A DNA stretch of 6,671 nt from UBA3071 sp965369635 (GTDB lineage Bacteria; Chloroflexota; Anaerolineae; UBA3071): positions 1 to 6,671 of the forward strand of contig CBDURC010000170.1 of assembly GCA_965369635.1 (NCBI GenBank). Direction: 5' to 3'. A model generated the notes under the pieces. That model was not told the DNA's origin. It saw nothing but the letters and a program-made list of their open reading frames with translations, and ran no database searches. This document shows, in pieces, positions 1-6,645 of the stretch. Position numbers and translations under genes: made by a program. The first letter of the stretch is position 1. The number at the start of each line of letters is the position of its first letter.

Positions 1-1
1 C

Positions 2-2203
2 CTGAGCGAGCATCCGCTGCAGACCTTCGAGTTGGAGGGGCAGTTGCTGGCCCTGACCGACGGTGGCGCGCTGGCGGTGTTCAGGCTGCTCTATCAACTT
101 GCGGAGGGAACGGAGCGACGGGCAAATTACGAGGTAGTGCTGCATCAGCGCGGCGAGCGCTGGTTCTACGGTGGCGTCCCCTTCGAGGCGGTGAGCAGCG
201 AGCACTTTGTGGTCCGTCACCCGCTGCGGCTGGCAACGCTGGCGCAGGCTCTCCTGCCGCACCTGGAGGAGATCTACGCCCGCGAGACAGTCGATCTGGA
301 GATCGTGCCTGCTGCCCCCACCGAGGTCAAGCTGTACGACCGGGCCGTGGCCTTCCGTTCGTCCATTGCCCCCTCTGTGTCCAACGGCGTGAACAGTTGG
401 GCTGAGCCAGGCCAGGCGATCAAGATCCTCGTGGACGAGGGTGGCGACGCAACCGATTACCGCGGGAGGTTGGCGTACAGTTTTGCTCGCCGTCTGCTGG
501 CGCAGCAAGGTTTGGAGGTGGACTGGCTGTGTGAAGGGATCGGCCGGCTGGAGGAGTCTCGGATAGCCCCGCAAAGCGGCTATCTCGCCGCGCGGCGAAT
601 CTTGAAGGTACAGAGAGCAGCCAAGAACGGTCAGTTGCTGTCGCTGGCGGAGCTGCCTCCCTTCGAGCAGATTGACTCCACGCAGGCCGACTTGGCCTAC
701 GGTGCGGTGCGAGACGCAGCGGGCTATCTCGTCACCACGCACGGCCAGGCGGCGCTGAATGAGTTGGTGCGTTCGCTGAGCGAGGGGGAAGAACTCAACA
801 CGGCCTTCCGGGTTGCTCTGGGGACGACGTTTGCCGAGTTCGAGGAGGCATGGCATGAGTCGGCGGCCCGTGGGCACGTCCCGCCACAGTGGGCGGAGGA
901 CGCTTTGACTTTCGATGGCGAGGCGGCGCTGGCGCACGTGCGGGAGTTGGCCAGTCCGGCTTACGATGGACGGGAGTCAGGTACCCCCGGCGGCGAGGCG
1001 GCAGCCCGTTACGTGGCCGAACAGTTCGCCGCCCTGGGCCTGCAACCAGCGGGCGACTATGGCACGTACCTCCAGCACTTCCCGTTCACCCGTACGTTGT
1101 CCTTTGACCTGCCCCGTCTGAGACTGTGGCTGGATGGAGGTCAGGCCCTGAGCGAGTTCGCCTACGGTCGTGACTTCCGAGAGGTGATGGTTGGCGCTGC
1201 CGGCGGCGGGACGGTGGCGGAAAAGGTAGTCTGGGTGCGGGACGATGATTACGGCGGCATGGACCTGGGCGGGAAAATCGTGCTGCGCCGAGTCCCTGGC
1301 AGCACAAGGCTGGAAGTGCAGAGAGCCATCGAACATGGCGCTGGCGGGCTGCTGCTGGTCACCGATGTACAAGAATCGGAGCTACAGCGCCGCATACCGC
1401 TCGCCCTGAGCGAGATCTTCACCGAGACCATTCCAGTGCTGGAGATAACCCGGAACAACTTCGAGCGGCTAGTAGACGAAGCAGGGTACACGATGGCCGA
1501 TTTCAACGCCTCTCCGCCCGCACTGCCACTGCGTCTGCAGGCAGAGATGGTGGTGCCGCTGGAACCACCTCAGCCGACGACGACGGCCAACGTGTTGGGA
1601 TTGATCCCCGGAAGCGACCCCGACCTCGCCCACGAGTTGGTCATTCTCAGCGCCCATTACGATCACGTGGGGCGCAGCCCCGATGGCACGCTCTATCCCG
1701 GCGCAGACGACGACGCTTCTGGTGTAGGTGTGCTGTTGGAGGTGGCGCGCCTCTGGCAACAATCTGGTATCCAGCCCAGTCGCAGCGTACTCTTCGCCGC
1801 CTGGGGTGCCGAGGAATTCGGCCAGCTAGGCTCTTTGTTTTACATCGCCCATCCTCTGTTGCCGCTGTCGAAGACAGTGAGCGTGCTGCATCTAGACGCG
1901 GTGGGAGCTGGTCGTGGCTTCTTCCTGACCATGGAGGGTGACCTTACACGGGAGGCGCTGCTGCGTGCGCATCTGGAGAATGGTGCCGCACAGGTCGGCG
2001 GAAGGGTGGATTTCGGCACGGCGGTGGAGGTTAGCGATCAGACCCCATTCCAGGAGCGGGATGTGCCGGCCGGTCTGCTCACCTGGGACGGCAGCGAGGA
2101 TGACGCCAATCACCCCGACGACACGCCAGAGCGAGTGGATCCGCTCAAGCTGACCAAGACGGGCCGCATCGTGGCTCTGGCGCTGCGCACGCTGGCCGAG
2201 TGA
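2..2203 (+). CDS. M28-family zinc aminopeptidase with PA domain and degenerate N-terminal gluzincin domain (5' end cut off)
   Basis: The frame is open to the window edge, so the gene is 5'-truncated; the first in-frame TTG (base 32) is unlikely to be the true start. 733 residues are visible (residue 1 = codon at base 2). Residues ~300-733 form an M28 peptidase, a family of co-catalytic di-zinc aminopeptidases. All expected ligands and the catalytic acid are present: His552 in SAHYDHVG, the Asp of GADDDASG (~570), the Glu pair 604-605 in WGAEEFG, Asp632 in LHLDAVG, and His704 in DANHPDD. A protease-associated (PA) insert lies at about 410-500 (GKIVLRR, then GAGGLLLVTD). Residues ~60-290 resemble a peptidase MA-like/gluzincin domain: WLCEG (175-179) matches the usual third-ligand segment, but the HExxH position reads SFARR (160-164), so this half is probably inactive. 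Such enzymes are usually exported; the signal peptide would lie upstream of the window. Substrate unknown. M28 assignment firm; N-terminal domain assignment tentative. Confidence 0.9.
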   Translation: MSEHPLQTFELEGQLLALTDGGALAVFRLLYQLAEGTERRANYEVVLHQRGERWFYGGVPFEAVSSEHFVVRHPLRLATLAQALLPHLEEIYARETVDLEIVPAAPTEVKLYDRAVAFRSSIAPSVSNGVNSWAEPGQAIKILVDEGGDATDYRGRLAYSFARRLLAQQGLEVDWLCEGIGRLEESRIAPQSGYLAARRILKVQRAAKNGQLLSLAELPPFEQIDSTQADLAYGAVRDAAGYLVTTHGQAALNELVRSLSEGEELNTAFRVALGTTFAEFEEAWHESAARGHVPPQWAEDALTFDGEAALAHVRELASPAYDGRESGTPGGEAAARYVAEQFAALGLQPAGDYGTYLQHFPFTRTLSFDLPRLRLWLDGGQALSEFAYGRDFREVMVGAAGGGTVAEKVVWVRDDDYGGMDLGGKIVLRRVPGSTRLEVQRAIEHGAGGLLLVTDVQESELQRRIPLALSEIFTETIPVLEITRNNFERLVDEAGYTMADFNASPPALPLRLQAEMVVPLEPPQPTTTANVLGLIPGSDPDLAHELVILSAHYDHVGRSPDGTLYPGADDDASGVGVLLEVARLWQQSGIQPSRSVLFAAWGAEEFGQLGSLFYIAHPLLPLSKTVSVLHLDAVGAGRGFFLTMEGDLTREALLRAHLENGAAQVGGRVDFGTAVEVSDQTPFQERDVPAGLLTWDGSEDDANHPDDTPERVDPLKLTKTGRIVALALRTLAE

Positions 2204-2301
2204 CAACCTGTCCGACCGCTCTCAGCTCAGGTACTCCGCTGTCGTCAGCACAGCCAGCGAGCTCTTGTCTCTGTACTGGCATTGGCATGGCCTGGTGCTG
2301 C

Positions 2302-2345
2302 CAACGAGATCAGGGCCTCCGCATCCGGAGGCCCTGATCTCGTTG
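2302..2345. terminator. Perfect 20-bp inverted repeat; possible hairpin terminator without a T-tract
   Basis: Bases 2302-2321 are the exact reverse complement of 2326-2345, with a 4-nt loop CATC. It lies ~100 nt after the M28 stop codon and ~130 nt before the ABC gene. The stem is long and GC-rich and should fold strongly in RNA of either strand. No run of T follows on either side, so a classical Rho-independent terminator is not supported. A T-less terminator, an mRNA 3'-end stabiliser or a dispersed palindromic repeat are all possible. The structure is certain; the function is inferred. Confidence 0.5.
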
Positions 2346-2391
2346 AGGGTCATGTGCCTACAAGGTTGTGGGCTGTACTGCAAGGAGGAGT

Positions 2392-2420
2392 TTGCGAATT
2401 GGTGCCGTTGGTGGCATAAT
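2392..2420 (+). promoter_or_regulatory. Predicted sigma70-type promoter for the ABC ATPase gene
   Basis: TTGCGA (2392-2397) and CATAAT (2415-2420) are separated by 17 bp, matching the housekeeping consensus at 4 of 6 and 5 of 6 positions. Transcription would start near 2427, giving a leader of about 47 nt before the ATG at 2474. It lies after the 2302-2345 hairpin, so the ABC gene is probably transcribed independently of the peptidase gene. Confidence 0.55.
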
Positions 2421-2473
2421 CTCCGAAGCGGCCGGATCATTTGACCGTCACTGCTTGGAGTCCTGAGTAGCCG

Positions 2474-3550
<1,077 letters not shown>

Positions 3551-3587
3551 GAACTTCCTTGTACCCTGCCAGCCGCCACCGGACGAT

Positions 3588-3617
3588 TTGACACAGAACT
3601 GCAAGCGCGGGTATAAT
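3588..3617 (+). promoter_or_regulatory. Consensus sigma70 promoter of the rpmH-rnpA-yidD-yidC-jag operon
   Basis: TTGACA (3588-3593) and TATAAT (3612-3617) both match the consensus exactly, with an 18-bp spacer. Initiation would fall near 3624, giving a leader of about 105 nt before rpmH. A strong constitutive promoter fits the ribosomal-protein operon downstream. It starts ~37 nt after the ABC stop codon, and no terminator is seen between them. Confidence 0.85.
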
Positions 3618-3632
3618 AGTGGTGTTCTGGCA

Positions 3633-3663
3633 GGGGAGGAACATCGCTTTCCTCCCCGCTTTT
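3633..3663 (+). terminator. Leader hairpin followed by TTTT; possible attenuator of the rpmH operon
   Basis: GGGGAGGAA (3633-3641) pairs perfectly with TTCCTCCCC (3649-3657) around a 7-nt loop, followed by GCTTTT (3658-3663). The predicted transcription start is only ~10 nt upstream, so this would be the first structure in the operon mRNA. The shape is that of a Rho-independent terminator but the T-run is short. It may cause partial early termination, end readthrough from the ABC gene, or simply protect the mRNA 5' end. The function is inferred. Confidence 0.45.
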
Positions 3664-3715
3664 GTACTATGAATGAGCACGGGGGCGCTGTTTCTTCGTC
3701 GCCGGCCGTGATTCC

Positions 3716-3720
3716 AGGAG
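3716..3720 (+). promoter_or_regulatory. Ribosome-binding site of rpmH
   Basis: AGGAG ends 9 nt before the ATG at 3730, a near-canonical Shine-Dalgarno site. It supports the start of a gene too short for standard ORF length cut-offs. Confidence 0.75.
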
Positions 3721-3729
3721 ATATCGGTT

Positions 3730-3867
3730 ATGCCCAAGCGAACGTATCAACCCAAAGTGCGGCGACGCAAACGAGTGCATGGCTTCCGGCATCGCATGAG
3801 CACGCCTGGTGGTCGCCGGGTGATCAAGGCGCGCCGTCGGAAAGGACGCAAGCGTCTCACGGTGTGA
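3730..3867 (+). CDS. rpmH: 50S ribosomal protein L34
   Basis: A 45-residue, very basic protein beginning MPKRTYQPKVRRRKRVHGFR and ending KGRKRLTV. This matches bacterial L34 along its whole length: the KRTYQP start, the HGFRHRMSTPGGR core and the arginine/lysine-rich second half. L34 is a small 23S rRNA-binding protein of the large ribosomal subunit. The ATG follows a good Shine-Dalgarno site (3716-3720). It is the first gene of the operon, and rnpA begins 1 nt after its stop codon, the common bacterial order. Length and sequence are typical, with no defect seen. Identification is secure. Confidence 0.97.
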   Translation: MPKRTYQPKVRRRKRVHGFRHRMSTPGGRRVIKARRRKGRKRLTV

Positions 3868-3868
3868 G

Positions 3869-4213
3869 GTGAAGCGGTACCAACGACTCCGAGACGGAGC
3901 CCGCTTCCGACAGGTGCGGAAAGAGGGACGCTCGTGGGCTGATCCGATCCTCGTGCTCTGCGTTTTGTCCAACGACTTGCCCTACAGCCGCTTCGGATTC
4001 ACCGCCAGCCGCCGTGTGGGCAAGGCGGTGGCCCGAAATCGAGCTCGGCGGCTGATGCGGGAAGCAGCCCGTCTTGATTTGCAGTGCATTGAGGTGGGAT
4101 GGGATCTGGTCTTTGTCGCTCGTGCGCCCATCGCCGAGGCCAGCTATCGAGAGGTGGCAACGGCCTGTGCAACTCTGCTGCGGCGGGCCAGGTTGTGGCG
4201 GCAAGAGCAATGA
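3869..4213 (+). CDS. rnpA: Ribonuclease P protein component
   Basis: A 114-residue basic protein. With the catalytic RNase P RNA, the family removes 5' leaders from pre-tRNAs. The N-terminus (MKRYQRLRDGARFRQVRKEG) is the usual RnpA start, and the RNR signature is clear in SRRVGKAVARNRARRLMREA, with Arg56-Asn57-Arg58 at the RNA-binding core. Length is normal. The start is GTG at 3869, 1 nt after the rpmH stop; no separate strong Shine-Dalgarno is seen (GAGGTGA overlaps the start), which suggests translational coupling to rpmH. The stop overlaps the yidD start. The RNase P RNA gene is not in this window. Confidence 0.96.
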   Translation: MKRYQRLRDGARFRQVRKEGRSWADPILVLCVLSNDLPYSRFGFTASRRVGKAVARNRARRLMREAARLDLQCIEVGWDLVFVARAPIAEASYREVATACATLLRRARLWRQEQ

Positions 4214-4419
4214 AACAGGTCATATTGGCGTTGATCCGCTGTTACCAGCGTTTCATTTCCCCCGCGTTGCCTCCGAGTTGTCGTTTCACCCCTACGTGTT
4301 CCGAATACAGCTACGAAGCCATCCAACGCCACGGCGTGCTGAAGGGGGGATGGTTGGGCCTGCGGCGCATCGTGCGCTGCCACCCTTGGAATCCGGGGGG
4401 ATACGACCCGGTGCCCTGA
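4210..4419 (+). CDS. yidD: Membrane protein insertion efficiency factor YidD
   Basis: A 69-residue protein of the YidD (DUF37) family, which assists YidC-dependent insertion of inner-membrane proteins and is thought to sit at the membrane face through an amphipathic N-terminal helix. The family pattern is complete: MKQVILALIRCYQRFISP, then PSCRFTPTCSEYSYEAI, then HGVLKGGWLGLRRIVRCHPW and the closing NPGGYDPVP. Cysteines lie at 11, 24, 30 and 57. The frame is open further upstream (to 4099), but homology and the ATGA overlap with the rnpA stop (4210-4213) place the start at 4210. The weak ribosome-binding site and overlap suggest translation coupled to rnpA. It is followed 46 nt later by yidC, its functional partner. 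Confidence 0.95.
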   Translation: MKQVILALIRCYQRFISPALPPSCRFTPTCSEYSYEAIQRHGVLKGGWLGLRRIVRCHPWNPGGYDPVP

Positions 4420-4465
4420 GCGGACCTTCAGAAGGTTACCATTCACTGAGAGGTAGTTGGATTTC

Positions 4466-5572
4466 ATGAAGCACAAACGCAAGATTGTTTTGGTTCTGGT
4501 GTTGATCCTGGCAGCCCTCCTACTGGGCGGCTGCGGTGCCCAGCGGGGACCCATTGACCCCGAGGCCCCGGCAGAAGGCGCGTGGCAGGCGTTGGTGGTC
4601 TTTCCTTTGACTGAGGCGTTGATGTTCCTCAACAGGCTGATAGACAATGCAGGCATTCCCTACAGCTACGGTTGGGCCATCATCGTTTTCACCATTATCA
4701 TCAAGCTCGTCACCCTGCCGCTGACAATCAAGCAGATGCAGTCCACGAAGGCCATGCAGGCGCTGCAGCCGCAGTTGCAGGAACTGCAGAAGAAGTACGC
4801 CAAGGACCGCGAGACGCTGGCGCAGAAGCAGATGGAGTTCTACAAGGAGGCCGGGGTCAGCCCCATGGGCGGCTGTCTCCCACTTCTCATCCAGTTCCCC
4901 ATCCTTATTGGCCTCTACAACGCGCTCTATCGGCTGGCTGGCCTCGGCGAGTTGGTGGATCAACGCTTCTTCTGGATCCCCGACCTTTCCTTCCCCGATG
5001 CGACGGTGGGGACGGCATGGCTGACTCAGGCCTGGCAGGCCAGGGACTGGACTCAACTCATCTCCTATCTTATCCTGCCCATTCTGTTGGTCGTCACGCA
5101 ACTAGTGGTGCAGAAGATGACTCAAACCACTTCGCCCGGCAGTGGCGATCCCCAGCAGGGGATGATGAAACAGATGATGCTCATCATGCCTATCATGTTT
5201 GGCTGGATTACGCTAGGTGTGCCGTCTGGGCTGGCGTTGTACTGGGTGGTGTCCAACCTACTGAGCCTGATTCAGCAATACTTCACACTCAGGGGCGTCC
5301 ACCCCGCGGCGGAGGCACCCAAAATCGAGGCGAAAGTGCGGAAGGCGAAGATCGAAGCGCCGGCTGCGTCAGGTGACAACCTGGCCCTCATCAAGGGTAT
5401 TGGAGACAAGACGGCGTCCGTGCTGGGTGCTGCGGGTATCGCCACGTTTGCCGACTTGGCTTCTGCGTACGAAACGCAGTTGGCAGACGTCATTGATGCC
5501 GCAGGCCTCCCCTCTGGTAACTATGCATACTGGATCAGACAGGCAGCGCGCCATGAGCCTGGGAGTGCCTGA
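4466..5572 (+). CDS. yidC: Membrane protein insertase YidC/Oxa1/Alb3 with C-terminal helix-hairpin-helix domain
   Basis: A 368-residue insertase that places proteins into the cytoplasmic membrane, alone or with Sec. The ATG at 4466 is chosen over an in-frame TTG at 4457, which is only 2 nt from the ribosome-binding site GAGAGGT (4448-4454). Residues 1-23 form a lipoprotein signal (basic start, hydrophobic core, LLLGGC lipobox with Cys23), as in Gram-positive SpoIIIJ-type proteins; the large periplasmic domain of Gram-negative YidC is absent. Conserved core: LPLTIKQMQSTKAMQ (84-98), LQPQLQELQKKY coiled region, then GVSPMGGCLPLLIQFPILIG, with further membrane segments at about 196-216 and 237-275. 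Lys80 occupies the position of the conserved groove arginine. After a charged linker (280-300), residues 305-362 form a helix-hairpin-helix-like domain (LIKGIGDKTASVLGAAGI), an unusual addition. The usual basic tail is missing in this frame; see the reading frame at 5553-5687. Confidence 0.95.
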   Translation: MKHKRKIVLVLVLILAALLLGGCGAQRGPIDPEAPAEGAWQALVVFPLTEALMFLNRLIDNAGIPYSYGWAIIVFTIIIKLVTLPLTIKQMQSTKAMQALQPQLQELQKKYAKDRETLAQKQMEFYKEAGVSPMGGCLPLLIQFPILIGLYNALYRLAGLGELVDQRFFWIPDLSFPDATVGTAWLTQAWQARDWTQLISYLILPILLVVTQLVVQKMTQTTSPGSGDPQQGMMKQMMLIMPIMFGWITLGVPSGLALYWVVSNLLSLIQQYFTLRGVHPAAEAPKIEAKVRKAKIEAPAASGDNLALIKGIGDKTASVLGAAGIATFADLASAYETQLADVIDAAGLPSGNYAYWIRQAARHEPGSA

Positions 5573-5687
5573 AGCGGAGATCAAAGTGCTGGGGATTGGA
5601 ACTGAAGCCCCATCCCTGGAAATGGAAACGACTGCCAGCGACAAGCCTTCGGCTCCCGGGGGAAGGAAGAACAGGAGAAAGAAGTAG
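5553..5687 (+). other. Small open frame between yidC and jag: possible frameshifted YidC tail, Jag-N remnant or small gene
   Basis: A 44-codon frame from ATG 5553 to TAG 5685-5687, shifted +1 relative to yidC. It overlaps the last 20 nt of yidC and abuts the jag start. The peptide starts MSLGVPEAEIKVLGIGTEAP and ends in the strongly basic GGRKNRRKK. No Shine-Dalgarno is visible before the ATG, so independent translation is doubtful. The basic end resembles the ribosome-binding tails of many YidC proteins, suggesting that the yidC frame once, or sometimes, continued here. The first part resembles a shortened Jag-N motif (compare VLGIGAEDA in the downstream gene). It is not a recognised family, and chance is a real alternative. 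Confidence 0.3.
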
Positions 5688-5689
5688 TG

Positions 5690-6505
5690 ATGACATCCGT
5701 AGATAAGTCCGTTGAAATCCACGGCAGGAATATAGAGACGGCTATTGATAATGGGCTAGCGGAGCTGGGCCTGAGGCGCGGCCAGGTAGACATCGAAGTG
5801 CTACGCCCTGGCAGTCGAGGCGTGCTAGGCATTGGTGCTGAGGATGCCATTGTGCGCCTGACGCCGCGGCTGCAACTCCCAACCGTCGAAGGCGAACGCA
5901 TCAGGCGAGTGGAGGAAGAGATTGCAGAAGAGATTGCAGAGGAAGTGGCGGCAGAGGAAATCGTAGTTGCGGAGGAAGCGGCAGAACCCGAGGAGGCGGT
6001 TACCGTCGCGCCAGAAGCGGCGATGGAAAAAGTGGGCAGCGAAGAGACCGCTGTGCTGGCCCAGAATCTGCTCTCAGATCTGCTAGACCATCTGGGCGTA
6101 CAGGCCCAGGTGATAGTCCGCTATGGCGCTGCGGAGGAAGGGGAAAAACCACCGCTGACATTGGATGTGGTCGGCAAGGATTTGGGCATCCTCATTGGTC
6201 GCCGGGGTGAAACGCTGGCCTCGTTGCAGTTCCTCATGCGCCTGATGGTCAACAATCATATCCATCGCTGGATCAACCTGGTGGTGGATGTGGAGGGTTA
6301 CAAGGCGCGGCGCGAGCGTATGCTGGGGGAATTGGCACTGCGCATGGCAGAGCGTGCGGTCGCCACCGGCCGCGTAGTGGCCTTGGAGGCGATGCCCGCC
6401 CGCGAGCGACGCCTCGTGCACGTCGCCCTGCGAGATCACCCTGACGTGACGACCCAGAGCATCGGCGAGGGAGAAAGCCGCAAGGTGACTATCATTCCTC
6501 GCTGA
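5690..6505 (+). CDS. jag: RNA-binding protein Jag/KhpB (Jag-N, KH and R3H domains)
   Basis: A 271-residue cytoplasmic protein with the three-part build of Jag/KhpB (SpoIIIJ-associated protein). A Jag-N domain spans ~7-56, with the typical PGSRGVLGIGAEDA segment. An acidic Glu/Ala-rich linker follows at ~69-115. The KH domain spans ~124-204, with GxxG loop GRRG (170-173) in ILIGRRGETLASLQFL. The R3H domain spans ~207-271, with Arg240 and His244 of the R-x3-H motif in RRLVHVALRDHP. In other bacteria KhpB binds many RNAs, often with KhpA, and affects cell division and envelope synthesis; its role here is inferred. AGGAG at 5673-5677 serves ATG 5690 (12-nt spacing) or GTG 5687 (9-nt spacing), so the start is uncertain by one codon. 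It closes the operon, directly before a terminator. Confidence 0.95.
   Translation: MTSVDKSVEIHGRNIETAIDNGLAELGLRRGQVDIEVLRPGSRGVLGIGAEDAIVRLTPRLQLPTVEGERIRRVEEEIAEEIAEEVAAEEIVVAEEAAEPEEAVTVAPEAAMEKVGSEETAVLAQNLLSDLLDHLGVQAQVIVRYGAAEEGEKPPLTLDVVGKDLGILIGRRGETLASLQFLMRLMVNNHIHRWINLVVDVEGYKARRERMLGELALRMAERAVATGRVVALEAMPARERRLVHVALRDHPDVTTQSIGEGESRKVTIIPR
5915..5938 (+). repeat. Two exact tandem 12-bp repeats in the jag linker
   Basis: GAAGAGATTGCA occurs twice head to tail, encoding EEIA twice; EEVA follows as a diverged third unit. The repeat lies in the acidic linker between Jag-N and KH, keeps the frame, and probably arose by slippage in a length-tolerant region. Confidence 0.8.
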
Positions 6506-6521
6506 GAAGGCGAGAGATTGG

Positions 6522-6557
6522 AAGCGAGGCGGCCTGTGGTGGCCGCCTCGCTTTGTT
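6522..6557 (+). terminator. Rho-independent terminator of the rpmH-jag operon
   Basis: AAGCGAGGCGGCC (6522-6534) pairs perfectly with GGCCGCCTCGCTT (6541-6553) around a 6-nt loop TGTGGT. The T-rich stretch TTTGTTT runs from inside the 3' arm to 6557. It begins 17 nt after the jag stop codon, as expected for the end of the operon. Confidence 0.85.
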
Positions 6558-6603
6558 TCTGCTCGTGACCGTTCCAGATTTGGTGGACGGTAGAGGAGAA
6601 TTG

Positions 6604-6645
6604 GGGACACACGCCCAAAGGGAGCGTTTGTCCCAGGGAACAAAC
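6604..6645. repeat. Overlapping inverted repeats at the window end
   Basis: GGGACACACGC (6604-6614) pairs with GCGTTTGTCCC (6624-6634) with one mismatch around a 9-nt loop. The right arm can instead pair with GGGAACAAAC (6636-6645) with one bulged base. The two hairpins exclude each other. No coding region or clear promoter is seen in the surrounding bases 6558-6671. The role is unknown: it may be an operator, the leader of a gene beyond the window, or a small repeat element. Confidence 0.4.

Noticed and set aside
3588..3872. 94-codon + strand frame covering the rpmH promoter and gene
   Set aside because: It would begin inside the -35 box and runs out of frame over rpmH; L34 in the other frame explains the sequence.
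4099..4209. Upstream extension of the yidD frame
   Set aside because: YidD homology begins at MKQVILALIRC (4210), which also forms the usual ATGA overlap; the extension lies within rnpA and looks like out-of-frame translation.
4424..4436. Small hairpin (ACCTT-CAG-AAGGT) between yidD and yidC
   Set aside because: Only 5 bp with a 3-nt loop and no T-run; too weak to call a terminator or regulatory element.
4520..5101. 193-codon open frame on the - strand opposite yidC
   Set aside because: The repetitive Leu/Gln/Arg-rich translation mirrors yidC codons; no family motif and no ribosome-binding site.
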